64,000 nucleotides of DNA from Clitopilus passeckerianus (taxonomy: Eukaryota; Basidiomycota; Agaricomycetes; Agaricales; Entolomataceae), in the NCBI GenBank assembly GCA_944990035.1, contig CALYLX010000154.1, positions 1-64,000 on the forward strand. The letters are read 5' to 3'. The notes beneath the pieces were generated by a model. The model was not told the origin of the DNA and searched no databases. It saw nothing but the letters and a program-made list of their open reading frames with translations. Position numbers and translations under genes: made by a program. Below are positions 12,526-24,674 of the stretch, one piece after another. How positions within the stretch are numbered: position 1 is the first letter of the stretch; each line of letters opens with the position of its first letter.

Positions 12526-15500
12526 TTAGCTATAATTTTTACGAGCACTTTGGAACATTTTAAACCAGGGGCCTGTGCCTTTCCAGGAGTCGGCGAAGGC
12601 TGGCGGGTACCAGCTGTTGCTGTTGAGGTTGGTAACTCGCTCAGGATGGGGCATCAAGGCCAATACACGTCCGTTCGGTGTTGAGATACCGGTAATTCCA
12701 CCAGGACTGCCGTTAGGGTTGAGGGGATAGATTTCGGTGGGTCTGCCCTGAGGATCGACGTAGCGAGCAGCAACCAGGCCAGCACCTTCAAAGCGCTGCT
12801 GCTGTGCTGCGTCGGCAAAGGCAACACGTCCCTCGCCATGCGCAACAGCCACAGGCAACTTGGATCCAACCATTTCCCTAAAGAAGATGGATGATCGGCT
12901 AACCTCGTTGTCAACGATCTCCACCATAGAGGTTCTGCCCTCGAAGCGTTCGGACCTGTTGGGTTTGAAATCCGGCCAGTCTTCAGCTCCTGGAATGATC
13001 TCCCGAAGATGGCTGAGGAATTGGCAACCATTGCAAACGCCAAGGGTGAAGGTGTTATCCCTCTGGAAAAAGGCAGAGAATTCCTTCCTCGCTTCTTCAT
13101 TCAACAGTGCTGAATTGGCCCATCCTTTGCCGGCACCGAGGACGTCGCCGTACGAGAAACCACCACATGCGGCAAATCCTACAAAGTCGGCCAAAGTCAC
13201 GGAGCCGGACAGGATGTCGGACATGTGCACGTCGACTGCATCGAATCCTGCAGCCGTGAATGACCATGCCATTTCGGTTTGGCCGTTGACACCTTGCTCT
13301 CTGAGAATGGCTACTTTGGGCCGCCGGAAGAGATCACGAGAAGGATGGAATTCGAACTTGAGGTCGTAGAAGAGCCCGGTGTGGGACTCGTCCTTGATCA
13401 AGCTGAACTCTTCCTGGGCGCAAGTGGGGTCGTCGCGGAACGTCTGCATCTTGTAGGATGTTTCTGACCAGATCTCTTGCAGATCACCGCGAGATGCGGA
13501 GAACACACGTTCGCCTTCATGAATTATGGTGATATTCTGGTCGTTGGGGGAGGTGTTGACGTAGCCGATGAGATGTATTGACGAGGAGGGGAAGCCTGTA
13601 TTCGCGAATGCCGAGCGAAGTTGGTCACATTGGGACTCCTTGACCTGGATGACGGCACCGAGTTCTTCGTTGAACAGGAGGGCAACCAGATCTTGCGGGG
13701 AGGTGAGCGAGTCAAGTTTGATCTCCGCACCGACGTGCCCAGCGAAGCACATCTCCACAATGGTAGTGAACAAACCACCATCGGAGCGATCGTGGTATGC
13801 AAGAACCAACCCTGGGTCTGTGGCCTTGATCTTTTGACATCCCTCGAAGAACGCCTTGACGAGCATCGGGCTCTCTACATCCGGTGACTCGGACCCAATC
13901 TCCTTGAACACCTGAGCGAGGGCAGAACACCCAAGGCGAGCTCGTCCATTTGCCAGATCGCAGAAGACCAAGCATGTCTTCTCCCCGACATCCGTGCGGA
14001 GCTGAGGTGTCCAGGTCGTCGTAACATCGTCCACGGGAGCGAATGCCGTAACGATCAACGACAAAGGAGAGCTGACTTCCTTCTGTTCTCCACCCTGCTT
14101 CCACTTCATTGACATCGACATGGAGTCTTTGCCAACAGGGATGCCGACTCCTAATGAGGGACACAGCTCCATGCCCACAGCCTGAACGGCTTCATACAAC
14201 CCCGCACCCTCTCCTTCCTTCGAAGCAGCGCACATCCAGTTCGCGCTAAGCTTGATCCTCGACAAGGCGCCAACCGTCGCAGCAGTCAAATTCAGCAACG
14301 ATTCTGCAACTGCCATCCTCGCAGAAGCAGCGGGGTGTAGAAGAGCAACTGGTGTCCTCTCTCCCATAGCCATGGCTTCTCCCGTCTTGACGTCGAATCC
14401 GTATGTTGAGCGAGTAACTGCAACGTCTGCAACAGGGACTTGCCATGGTCCAACCATCTGTTCTCGGCTGACCAAACCCGTGATAGACCTGTCGCCGATG
14501 GTGATAAGGAATGATTTGGAACCAACGGAGGGCAGGCGAAGAACGCGGTTGGCGGCCAAAGAAAGTCGGTCGGAGGGAGAGGATACCTCTGGGAGGTACT
14601 TCGAAAGCGAAGTGTCAAAAGAGATTCCGGCGAGTCTCCTAGTGACATCCTTCCTGGACATTTTCGGTGGTTTACCGAAGAGCGTCGACATCTTCAAGTT
14701 GATAACCTCCTTGCCTTGCAGACGGTCCGTGACGATCAACTCCTGCTCAGAAGTTGCAACTCCAACAACCGAGAAGTGACACCTCTCCCTCTTGGCAATC
14801 TTTTCGAACACCTCGATCTTGTCCGCGGACACGGCAAGGACGTAACGTTCTTGAGATTCGTTACACCAAATTTCCATGGGTGACATCGATGAATCCGCGA
14901 CAAGGACATCCCGGATCTCGAACTTGCCGCCAAGGTCGGAATCGTGCACCAGTTCCGGGAGAGCATTGGACAGGCCACCAGCACCGACGTCGTGAATGCT
15001 CTCAATCGGCGAATGGTCGCCCAACGCCACGCAAGCGTCAATAACTTGCTGACACCTCCTCTGCATCTCCGGGTTGTCCCTCTGCACCGAAGCAAAGTCC
15101 AGCTCCGCAGAGCTCTCCCCCGAAACCTGGCTCGACGCAGCACCTCCACCCAAACCAATCAACAATCCAGGACCACCAAGGACGACGATCTTGGACCCAG
15201 AGGTGATCGCTTCCTTCTTGGAGAACTGGGGGCGAACATTGCCGTATCCACCAGCAATCATAATGGGCTTATGATAGCCCCTCACTTCCCTCTCCTTCCC
15301 ATCACTGCTAATCGCCACACTCTCCGCAAAAGTCCTGAAATACCCCGCCAACGCAGGTCTTCCAAATTCGTTATTGAACGCAGCGGCGCCGAGGGGTCCT
15401 TCAATCATGATATCGAACGCAGATGCAATATGCGTGGGGCGACCGAAGTCAGTCTCCCAAGGCTGTTCGTAGCCCGGGATGAGGAGATTGGATACTGTGA

Positions 15501-16611
15501 ATCCAGCCAGTCCGGCTTTGGGCTTCGAGCCTCTGCCAACGGCGCCTTCGTCACGGATCTCGCCGCCGGAGCCTGTGGCAGCTCCAGGGTAGGGAGAAAC
15601 GGCTGTCGGGTGGTTGTGTGTTTCGACTTTGACAAGGATGGGGATTTCCTCTTCTATCGAGGTGTAGAGATTGCGCACGTCGGGATTGGGTCCTTTGGAG
15701 GGTTCATGTGAGACGTAGAATCGTGGACCCACAGGGCCGTTGAACACAGCAGCGTTGTCAGAGTAGGCAGAGACAGTGCCTGTAGGGCTGACTTTCTCCG
15801 TATTTCTGATCATGTGGAAAAGGGAGTTATCCTTCTCCACATCGTCGATCTTCCACGAAGCATTGAAGATCTTATGTCTGCAGTGTTCGGAGTTGACTTG
15901 AGCGAACATGAACAGCTCGGCATCGCTGGGGTTGCGGTTCATTGCAGTGGAGCTGGTGATGTAGGCATCAATGAGGTAGTTGATCTCGTCAGGTGCGAGT
16001 GCGAGGCCTAGCTCCTTGTTAGCCTTGACCAGGCGTTCTTTGGCATCGGAGCCAGTCGGATCGTTGATGAGGTCGACAATGCGTAGGGGTTTCGGATTGC
16101 CATGCAAGAAAATGGCATCCTCGTGGGGAGGTGCAAGCTGGACGCTCTCCGTCATACGATCATGTATGAGGTTGGCGAATTTCGGCAAGTTCTCTTGGAG
16201 GGTATTGGAGGCACCTCCTTGGACGGTGAACACGAACGCAGCTCCCCTCTCCAGCCTCTCGACATGAGAGCTAAGGTTACAGATAGCAGCAATATCCGTA
16301 GCCTTGCTCGACCACGGAGTGATTGATCCAGGCCGAGGAGTGACAAAAACGACATTCTCGTGCTTGGACAGTTGTTCGGCTGTTCCTTCGAGCGAGTAGT
16401 CGTCCCCGTACGCAAAGAGTCGATCCAGAACTTTACGAGGCTGTGAGCTGACGTCAAAGAGCTCCTTTTCTGCGTCTGCGCTGGTACATTTCACGAGATG
16501 AACCCGTTTGGCGTCTATGGATGTGATCTCGGGGCAGATCTTCTGGATTTGTTGGAGGATGGCATCTCGTTTTGACCGAGGAATTGAGGACGAGCCAGGT
16601 AGAATGAGCAT
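12526..16611 (-). CDS. ade6: Phosphoribosylformylglycinamidine (FGAM) synthase, purine biosynthesis
   Basis: A single uninterrupted reading frame of 1361 residues, unusual here because nearly all neighbours have introns. The family's full order is visible: the N-terminal domain from MLILPGSSSIPRSKRD, the linker with SDAELFMFAQVNSEHCRHKIF, the ATP-binding AIRS-like half with VETHNHPTAVSPYPGAATG, the second half with IPVGKDSMSMSMKW, and the glutamine amidotransferase domain. In the last, GVCNGCQFLSHL holds the nucleophile cysteine near residue 1195 and MPHPER the catalytic histidine. It converts FGAR, glutamine and ATP to FGAM in the cytosol, step four of de novo purine synthesis. Length matches the eukaryotic enzyme (about 1300-1400). 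The start agrees with other fungal proteins (MLILPG). Confidence 0.98.
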   Translation of the reverse strand: MLILPGSSSIPRSKRDAILQQIQKICPEITSIDAKRVHLVKCTSADAEKELFDVSSQPRKVLDRLFAYGDDYSLEGTAEQLSKHENVVFVTPRPGSITPWSSKATDIAAICNLSSHVERLERGAAFVFTVQGGASNTLQENLPKFANLIHDRMTESVQLAPPHEDAIFLHGNPKPLRIVDLINDPTGSDAKERLVKANKELGLALAPDEINYLIDAYITSSTAMNRNPSDAELFMFAQVNSEHCRHKIFNASWKIDDVEKDNSLFHMIRNTEKVSPTGTVSAYSDNAAVFNGPVGPRFYVSHEPSKGPNPDVRNLYTSIEEEIPILVKVETHNHPTAVSPYPGAATGSGGEIRDEGAVGRGSKPKAGLAGFTVSNLLIPGYEQPWETDFGRPTHIASAFDIMIEGPLGAAAFNNEFGRPALAGYFRTFAESVAISSDGKEREVRGYHKPIMIAGGYGNVRPQFSKKEAITSGSKIVVLGGPGLLIGLGGGAASSQVSGESSAELDFASVQRDNPEMQRRCQQVIDACVALGDHSPIESIHDVGAGGLSNALPELVHDSDLGGKFEIRDVLVADSSMSPMEIWCNESQERYVLAVSADKIEVFEKIAKRERCHFSVVGVATSEQELIVTDRLQGKEVINLKMSTLFGKPPKMSRKDVTRRLAGISFDTSLSKYLPEVSSPSDRLSLAANRVLRLPSVGSKSFLITIGDRSITGLVSREQMVGPWQVPVADVAVTRSTYGFDVKTGEAMAMGERTPVALLHPAASARMAVAESLLNLTAATVGALSRIKLSANWMCAASKEGEGAGLYEAVQAVGMELCPSLGVGIPVGKDSMSMSMKWKQGGEQKEVSSPLSLIVTAFAPVDDVTTTWTPQLRTDVGEKTCLVFCDLANGRARLGCSALAQVFKEIGSESPDVESPMLVKAFFEGCQKIKATDPGLVLAYHDRSDGGLFTTIVEMCFAGHVGAEIKLDSLTSPQDLVALLFNEELGAVIQVKESQCDQLRSAFANTGFPSSSIHLIGYVNTSPNDQNITIIHEGERVFSASRGDLQEIWSETSYKMQTFRDDPTCAQEEFSLIKDESHTGLFYDLKFEFHPSRDLFRRPKVAILREQGVNGQTEMAWSFTAAGFDAVDVHMSDILSGSVTLADFVGFAACGGFSYGDVLGAGKGWANSALLNEEARKEFSAFFQRDNTFTLGVCNGCQFLSHLREIIPGAEDWPDFKPNRSERFEGRTSMVEIVDNEVSRSSIFFREMVGSKLPVAVAHGEGRVAFADAAQQQRFEGAGLVAARYVDPQGRPTEIYPLNPNGSPGGITGISTPNGRVLALMPHPERVTNLNSNSWYPPAFADSWKGTGPWFKMFQSARKNYS

Positions 16612-16616
16612 TCTCC

Positions 16617-16668
16617 CTATACCATAGATTTAGTCCACATAACACGCTAAGTGTGCTGGAGAACGTAC
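16617..16668 (-). other. Likely 52-base intron in the 5' UTR of ade6
   Basis: Reading the minus strand, a GTACGT donor at 16668 is followed 52 bases later by an acceptor ending TATAG at 16617, five bases before the ATG. Size and signals match the coding introns of neighbouring genes. Inferred only from these signals. Confidence 0.4.
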
Positions 16669-16850
16669 CTCAGGAGCTCAACGTTGTGGAGAACGGTGAG
16701 CAATGGCTTTTGACTCGATCAGAAAATTTGGAGAAGGCATTGAGTCCGTTGATCTAATCTAATCGAACGGCCGAAACGGGCGTGGAAACGCATTTCCGCA
16801 TTTGGAACCATGTAGGAGATTTCTACAACATTTGCCAATGGATTCGTACA

Positions 16851-18209
16851 TCAGGATGTATCGTCCTGCATACCCTCCTTGACCTGATCCTGCCATACTT
16901 TTGCAAACTCCTCAATGTCCCTTCCGCTGCTCAAGCTAAGGGCTTCAAATGGGACCATATTGTGCTGATGGGTGGGTACGTTCGAGCTAGCAGCTGGATG
17001 AGCATGGGAGTCAATGACCCGTAGCTCGGATTGGAGCTTCTGCTTTTGAGTGCCGTTTACAGCGTCGGATGAAGGCAATTCGTGTTTGGAAGCTATCTCA
17101 TGAAGTTCTTCATACGTGAACAAGAGTGGATCCGTGCGTGGCGCATACGGATTGAAGTCGATGATATGTCCCCGTGAAAAGTCTTTTGTGAGGTAAAAGT
17201 CGAATATATCTGTATAAGTTTGTCAGATTGGGGCAGAGCCAAACAAGATGAAGATTCTAACAATCTTTAAGCCCTTGACAATATTCCGAATCCCGGATAT
17301 TTTGCTCCCAGAATTCTTCAATGGTAGATCGAATCATGTCAAACGTCTGTTTCTCATTCAAGAAATCATAGAAATTCGGATCCCGCTGCGATATGCCTAA
17401 CCCGCGAAATATATTAGTGAACAATATCTTCTGAGTAGAAGTCTAGGACGCCTACCAATGAGACAGTTGTTCCTCACAAAACACCGCAATTCTCGACTTC
17501 TGTCAACAGCGTACCATTTCCTGAGCACGAGCTCAAGTTCGTATGGTGCGGTACCCGTACAGCCGTCGAACACGGTAGCTTGCGATAAATCATGCGTCAC
17601 GAAATCCGAGGACTTGAGCATCAGGTAGACGTCTGCTGGTGTTGAACATTTCATCGGTGAAGAGGAAGGAAGAATCCATGCGGCATCCTGTCCGACCGCC
17701 TCTCAACATCGTAGAACAATTTGGGTAACAAAAGTACGTACCCTTGGTGAAGAGAAGTTGAGCTTTGGAAATACACCTCCATCGTACTTCTGCACACACT
17801 CCCGGATTTTCCCGTCCAGGTCAGGAAAAGAGAACTTCGTGGAAGGATCTTCATCCTCTTCAGAGTCAGAATCATCTTCTCCATCTGAAAGCGTACTCTC
17901 TGCAGGACTGGACGCAACATGAGCGAGGCTGAGCAAAGCAGCGCCATACGAGAAGAATCAGACCAACAAATCTTCCGACCCCGCTGGTACAAAGACACCA
18001 TCTGCATCTAGGTAATCCTTGAAACTCTGTTCTAATGGCCTGATGATTGTAGACTTGAGGCTTAGACTGGAGAACTTTGGATACCAGGTCGAGAATTGGA
18101 ATTGTAGGATGTAGGAGGGTGTTTGTTCTGGGAACATCTTCAATGCCGATTCTTCTGAGTTATCGGAGAGCGTGAGTTGAGGGTCTTCAGCTTTGTTTGG
18201 GGTCGACAT
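16851..18209 (-). CDS. cdc123: CDC123 (D123 family) translation initiation factor eIF2 assembly protein
   Basis: Exons in coding order: 18209-17968, 17907-17742, 17687-17456, 17396-17262, 17209-16851; total 1134 nt, 377 residues. Recognisable D123 stretches are FSTWYPKFSSLSLKSTII, LDADGVFVPAG, DAAWILPSSSPMKC, LRKWYAVDRSRELRCFVRN, ISQRDPNFYDFLN, and FDFYLTKDFSRGHIIDFNP. The last carries the metal/ATP-binding Asp and Asn of this ATP-grasp-like fold. By family knowledge CDC123 helps assemble the eIF2 complex. The acceptor of intron 1 is ambiguous: 17928 would add seven residues and also keeps frame. An in-frame ATG at 18227 would add six residues. The C-terminal 60 residues after FTYEELHEI are unconserved and charged. 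It shares a short divergent promoter with CWC2. Confidence 0.93.
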
Positions 18210-18330
18210 GGTCATAGACGAGTGCAAAGTCTGGACAATGACTGGATGTTAATGAAAGACTCATCATCACAGTTGGTCACGTCTGTCACAGCCACTATTT
18301 CCAACTTCGACGTTGACGAAGGCCACCACG
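18210..18330. promoter_or_regulatory. Short divergent promoter between cdc123 and cwc2
   Basis: Only 121 bases separate the two start codons, which point away from each other, so both promoters must lie here. No TATA box was identified. Confidence 0.6.
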
Positions 18331-19627
18331 ATGATCACGGACGCGACAGAGGTGACTGAGGTCGTCCAGGCGACCCAAAAGGTGGTAAAGGCGAAGAAAC
18401 TGAAGCCTGCCAGGAAGCAGGTCAAGGCTGGAGACGTGGTGAAGACGGAGACTCCCCAGACTGGCAAAGAGTACAGTGCGTATTGAACTTCTGTCCATTG
18501 GTCATGCAATTGATAGCATTTTCTCTAGATATCTGGTACAATAAATGGGCTGGTGGAGACAGGGAGGATAACTACTCAAAGTACGCCTTTTACTCCCTGA
18601 ACAAGGCCCTAAATCCTGATCACCCACCTTCCTTAGCAAAACCAAATCCCAAACGCGCTGCAACATCAAAAAAGACTCTGGCCTCACCCGCGCCAACACC
18701 ACAGGGAACCCCTACTGCTGCCTCTTCTTTGCCCGAGGCTGCTGTCCGTATGGCTGGGAATGCGAATACCGCCATGCCCTGCCGGACCCTAGTCTCGCTT
18801 TGCCAGATAGCTCAAAAGACTGTTTTGCGCGAGACAAGTTTGCGGACTATCGTGATGATATGGGTGGTGTGGGGAGTTTCAATAGGCAGAATAGGACGTT
18901 GTATGTTGGGAGGATTAAGGAGACGGGGACGGGGATTGAAACTGAAGACGTGGTGAAGAGACATTTTAAGGAGTGGGGCGAGATTGAGCGAGGTATGGGC
19001 TTTATTTCCGTTATTCCCAACATGTACTAACCTAGTTGTGTGATAGACGACTCGGAATCTGGCTGGGCAGTCAAAGTCCTGCAATACCGCTCCGTTGCGT
19101 TCGTCACATACAAATCCCAGCTCAACGCCGAATTCGCCAAAGAAGCAATGGCCTGCCAATCTCTCGACAACGACGAGATTCTCAATGTCCGCTGGGCAAC
19201 TGAGGACCCTAACCCCGTCTCAAAAGCCACTGAGAAGAGACGCCTGGAGGATTTGGGTCAGGAGGCGATTCAGGCAAAGATGGACCCGAGGATTGTTGAT
19301 GCTGTGAGGAGTATAAGGGCGTTGGAGGATGGAGATGTGGTAGAGGACGGTGCATACGACGATATAGATGTGGAATTGATGGATGATGAGGAAGAGGAAC
19401 GGGGAGCGAAGAGGAGACGGCTAGAGGCACCTGAGCCACAACTGGCTCTACCAGCACCCCCTCAGCCACAAGGATTGCTGAGTGCGGATACACTAGAGGG
19501 GTTGAAGTACTTTGCAGAGATACGGAGGAAGCACGGTGCCGTCATTGGACAGGCAAAAGCTGCACCTCCACCTAGTACAGCTGGTTTGGGTGTGCTCGGG
19601 GATTATGGTAGTGACGATGAAGACTAA
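18331..19627 (+). CDS. cwc2: Pre-mRNA-splicing factor CWC2 (RBM22-like)
   Basis: Exons 18331-18475, 18529-18580, 18637-18992, 19047-19627; total 1134 nt, 377 residues. The family signature EYNIWYNKWAGGDRED is present, split by the first intron. It is followed by a CCCH zinc finger with CCLFFARGCCPYGWECEYRH, and an RRM starting RTLYVGRI with RNP-like VAFVTYKSQLNAEFA and ILNVRWATEDPNP. By family knowledge CWC2 binds U6 snRNA and helps form the active site of the spliceosome in the nucleus, within the Prp19-associated complex. The C-terminal 120 residues are acidic and Pro-rich, as in other fungal members. The ATG used is the first in frame and is the only one near the conserved region. Confidence 0.95.
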
Positions 19628-19759
19628 TGCATTTTTGTATTTTATCCATCTTTGTTATGTTTAAAACAATGCAATGTACTCGTATGGTGTACATTTATGG
19701 TGTACATTCTGCTAGTGCCTCCGTGTGTAGATAACGTGCTCTCTTCATGAACAAGGAGG

Positions 19760-21186
19760 TCAGTTGGCCACTCCGGAGTCCTGCAAACTGAGGCCAGTGA
19801 TTCTCTCGTTCTCCAGCTCGATGTCTTCCTCCTCTTTCCGCCGTCTGTAAGTGTCCAGGTCCCATTCTTCCTCGTCTAAATCTTCTTCGTCTTGGAACCA
19901 TTCTGGGTTGTATTGGAACTGGAGAATGTAATCATCAGCATGCCAACCATAAAATACAAACTGAGGAATATATGTACCAGATCTCTTCCACTCATACCGC
20001 TGCTCTTGCCTGCAGCAGCCTGAGCATCCTTGGTCTTGCGTATGGCCTCTTGCTCAGCCAGTTTCTTGTCCATTCGTGTCTTCTTCCATTCCGCGAACGT
20101 ATCGGCATTCACTGGTGTTAGGTTAGGTCCCAGTTTGTGTCGCTAGTAAATTTCGAAGAAATTAGAATTAGACAATCCCTAGAGAAATGGATTGAGATAC
20201 CTCGACTTCAATGAATTCTTCCAGACTGATTGTATTAGCTTTCGCAGCATCTTCAGCGGCCTTCCTCTGAGATTTGAGAACGAAACCAGGTGGTAGTGCA
20301 TGACGATATTGACAGTTTTCGCCGCCATTGGGACACTCCCAGAACCAGCCGAATCTTGAAATTTGATGTCAATAACACGAATACAGAAATTCCGTCAGAG
20401 AAAACGTACTTGTTGGTCTCGATGGCTTCAATAAAATGTTTGCAAACGATCTAACAAGCTTTAGTTCACAGGAGAGCCAGAAAGACCAGAAAAAGACCTA
20501 CATCGGTTGTCGTTTTTGGATTGCCATGCTTCGACAACACGACTTCTTCAAGCTTCGCCTGATCCCAATTCTCCATCGTATCTGTGCCAACGAGTTCAGC
20601 AAAAATGAGATTTAAGAGGTGAAAGTACTGACCACCGTCCTGCCTCGTATCCTCATACAGATTCCTCTTCTCCACCTTTCTCTCGACATCCAGGTTATGG
20701 CTGAACTTGCACTTGGTCCCCTTTTCGCAATGTCCGGCCTTGAAGTATGCACACAGCACCGTTTTAGGGTCCACCCCAAACGGGACTTTCTGTGAGATCA
20801 CAGGCTTCAACAGCGCTGCTTCCTCCTTCTTCCTCTTCTCCTCTTCCTGCTTAGCCTTTTCTCTCAGCGCTTTCTCCTTCTCCTTCTCTAGCGCTGCCCT
20901 GGATTTCCCAGTCACGGCAGCTTGAGCTTGGAGTTGAGCAACATGTGCTTTGACTTTGGAAGATTTATTTTTCTGATCATCGTATTAAAAACGAAGGGGG
21001 TTGTTTTAGTACCTCAGAGGTTATCCCCAGCATAGTAATTTTGAGGAAGTTAACTGACATTTTTGAGTCCAAAGGTCTGTGCTTGCGAACGTCACGCTTA
21101 GTAGCAAGATCGTGGGGTAAGAAGGTACGTACCTTGTCGTCCTTAACCTTGCTAGATGATCCCTGCGGCTGCTTCTTGGGTGGCAT
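19760..21186 (-). CDS. tma46: TMA46/DFRP1 (ZC3H15-like) CCCH zinc-finger protein
   Basis: Exons in coding order: 21186-21133, 21076-21059, 20972-20633, 20581-20502, 20450-20410, 20354-20201, 20142-19978, 19918-19760; total 1011 nt, 336 residues. It begins [13 protein letters not shown] and contains DKTFGLKNKNKS, the exact family signature, assembled across an 18-base micro-exon. A Lys/Glu-rich coiled segment follows. The first CCCH finger is [19 protein letters not shown] and the second [12 protein letters not shown]. The DFRP region includes [25 protein letters not shown] and [12 protein letters not shown]. By family knowledge it binds and stabilises the translation GTPase Rbg1/DRG1 on ribosomes in the cytoplasm. 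The last residues are acidic. It converges on cwc2, 132 bases away. Confidence 0.95.
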
Positions 21187-21483
21187 GCTTTAAAATGTGC
21201 AGTGAGTCGTGGATGACTTGATTGTCGTCGTTGGACGTGTTGTGGTCGATACTCAGATCGGTGCCGGTGCCATGCTCTACTCAATTTGTCCCTGGACCGG
21301 ATTAGTCAGAATCAATGGACAACGGTCTCTGTGGACTCCAGTCCGCCACAGGTCTGCCACCACCTTAGGGACTTCCGACAGGCCAATGTTAGAGAATTTG
21401 AAACCGTTGATTGAAGGGCATATGTAAAGGACATTTGACTGCAACTAGGAAACTATATGACTCCTGCTAAAGTATACAGTACA

Positions 21484-23551
<2,068 letters not shown>

Positions 23552-23598
23552 GACGTTGCAAAGGAATAGAGATGGCGGAGGATGCAGAAAAGATGTGC

Positions 23599-23605
23599 TA
23601 TTTAT
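23599..23605 (-). promoter_or_regulatory. TATA-like box of the alpha-amylase gene
   Basis: ATAAATA on the minus strand, 48 bases upstream of the start codon and followed by a pyrimidine-rich leader. Position fits a fungal core promoter. Confidence 0.45.
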
Positions 23606-24674
23606 GTTGTAAGAGCCGACTTGTGCATCCATACAACGGTTGAGGATGCGGAAGTCTTGTGTCGTCAGATGTTCTCGATATCCATGTGGTGGGGTGCAAC
23701 GCCAGGGAAACATTGAATTGCAATCATAGCGATCACCGTGCAATATTCCTGGCATATTTGGCTGTCCCGTTCATCTCCTTGTGTGTTTCAGTCTTGCCAT
23801 TGGACTATTAAAAGATGCCGTCCTTCAGGTTTTCATACCGTTCAGGCCCAAACGAGAAGGTTGGCATTTCACGGGCCTACGCGGGGAGCTTGGAAGAGAT
23901 GCCGACCAGGTAATTCAGTGGAGCAATCCACGCTGTGCTGTACAAGAACCGCAGATTGCTACAGGTGGTCGTTGCGTTTCAACGGACAAAATAGGCTGCC
24001 ATCACCTATGTCGCCGATGTCAGAAACTGGGGAAGATAATCATGTGGCCTTCCGCAACAGCGCTTAAAAGCTGGTACAGCACGAGTGTGGGGCCCCAGAC
24101 ATCGGACTGTCAAGACGATCATCGCCTGCAAAGGCTGAGGTTGCTGCTTTCAGCGTTGTTGGCAGAGTAAGTCAGCGCCAGGAGTAAAAGTGGTTGTATT
24201 CACCAGATCGTGATTATCATTTGCAGCGAAGCGTCGGAACCGCGATTACTCCTCATACTCATGCAATCACGCCGTACAAGCTTGTCTATCAAAATGTTTT
24301 TATTTATCTGTCATCTTGTTGAAATCCTACATGCTAGTCGAACAGCAGGGAGCAAAGCGAATAATAGCGGGGCAGGTCTCTGTAGGGTATAGAAAGTTGA
24401 ACGAAAAGGAATAATACTAAAAGGAAAAATAATGATAGGTGCTACAACGGATGTCTCTCGACGTAAAAGTCAAGCCCACATGAATTATAAAATCGGTAAA
24501 ATGGGCGTCCGTCATCGAGTGATGGTAAAAATACAGTACACCTTTCAAAAAGGCGCCAGGGGTGTTGACGTTAATGCTGGTAGTTTTGTTCGTAATGTCT
24601 TGCATACCTCGAATCGAGGTGATTCCCTTCAATACAGACCCAAAAGAGAGGAGTGAGAGGTAGGGGTAGGCTGA
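23606..24674. other. Intergenic, upstream region of the amylase gene
   Basis: No intact gene seen. Short overlapping frames on both strands lack motifs. The amylase regulatory region should lie at the right of 23551. Confidence 0.55.

Noticed and set aside
12860..16326. Many frames of 60-255 codons on the plus strand (for example 14944-15711) opposite the ade6 gene
   Set aside because: They are shadows of the long GC-balanced ade6 frame on the other strand; none has a domain, splice partner or start context of its own.
17968..18000. Extended first exon of cdc123 running into LLV and stop at 17958
   Set aside because: The frame stops there, and the acidic STLSDGEDDSDSEEDE segment expected in the family follows after a normal-sized intron, so a splice was preferred.
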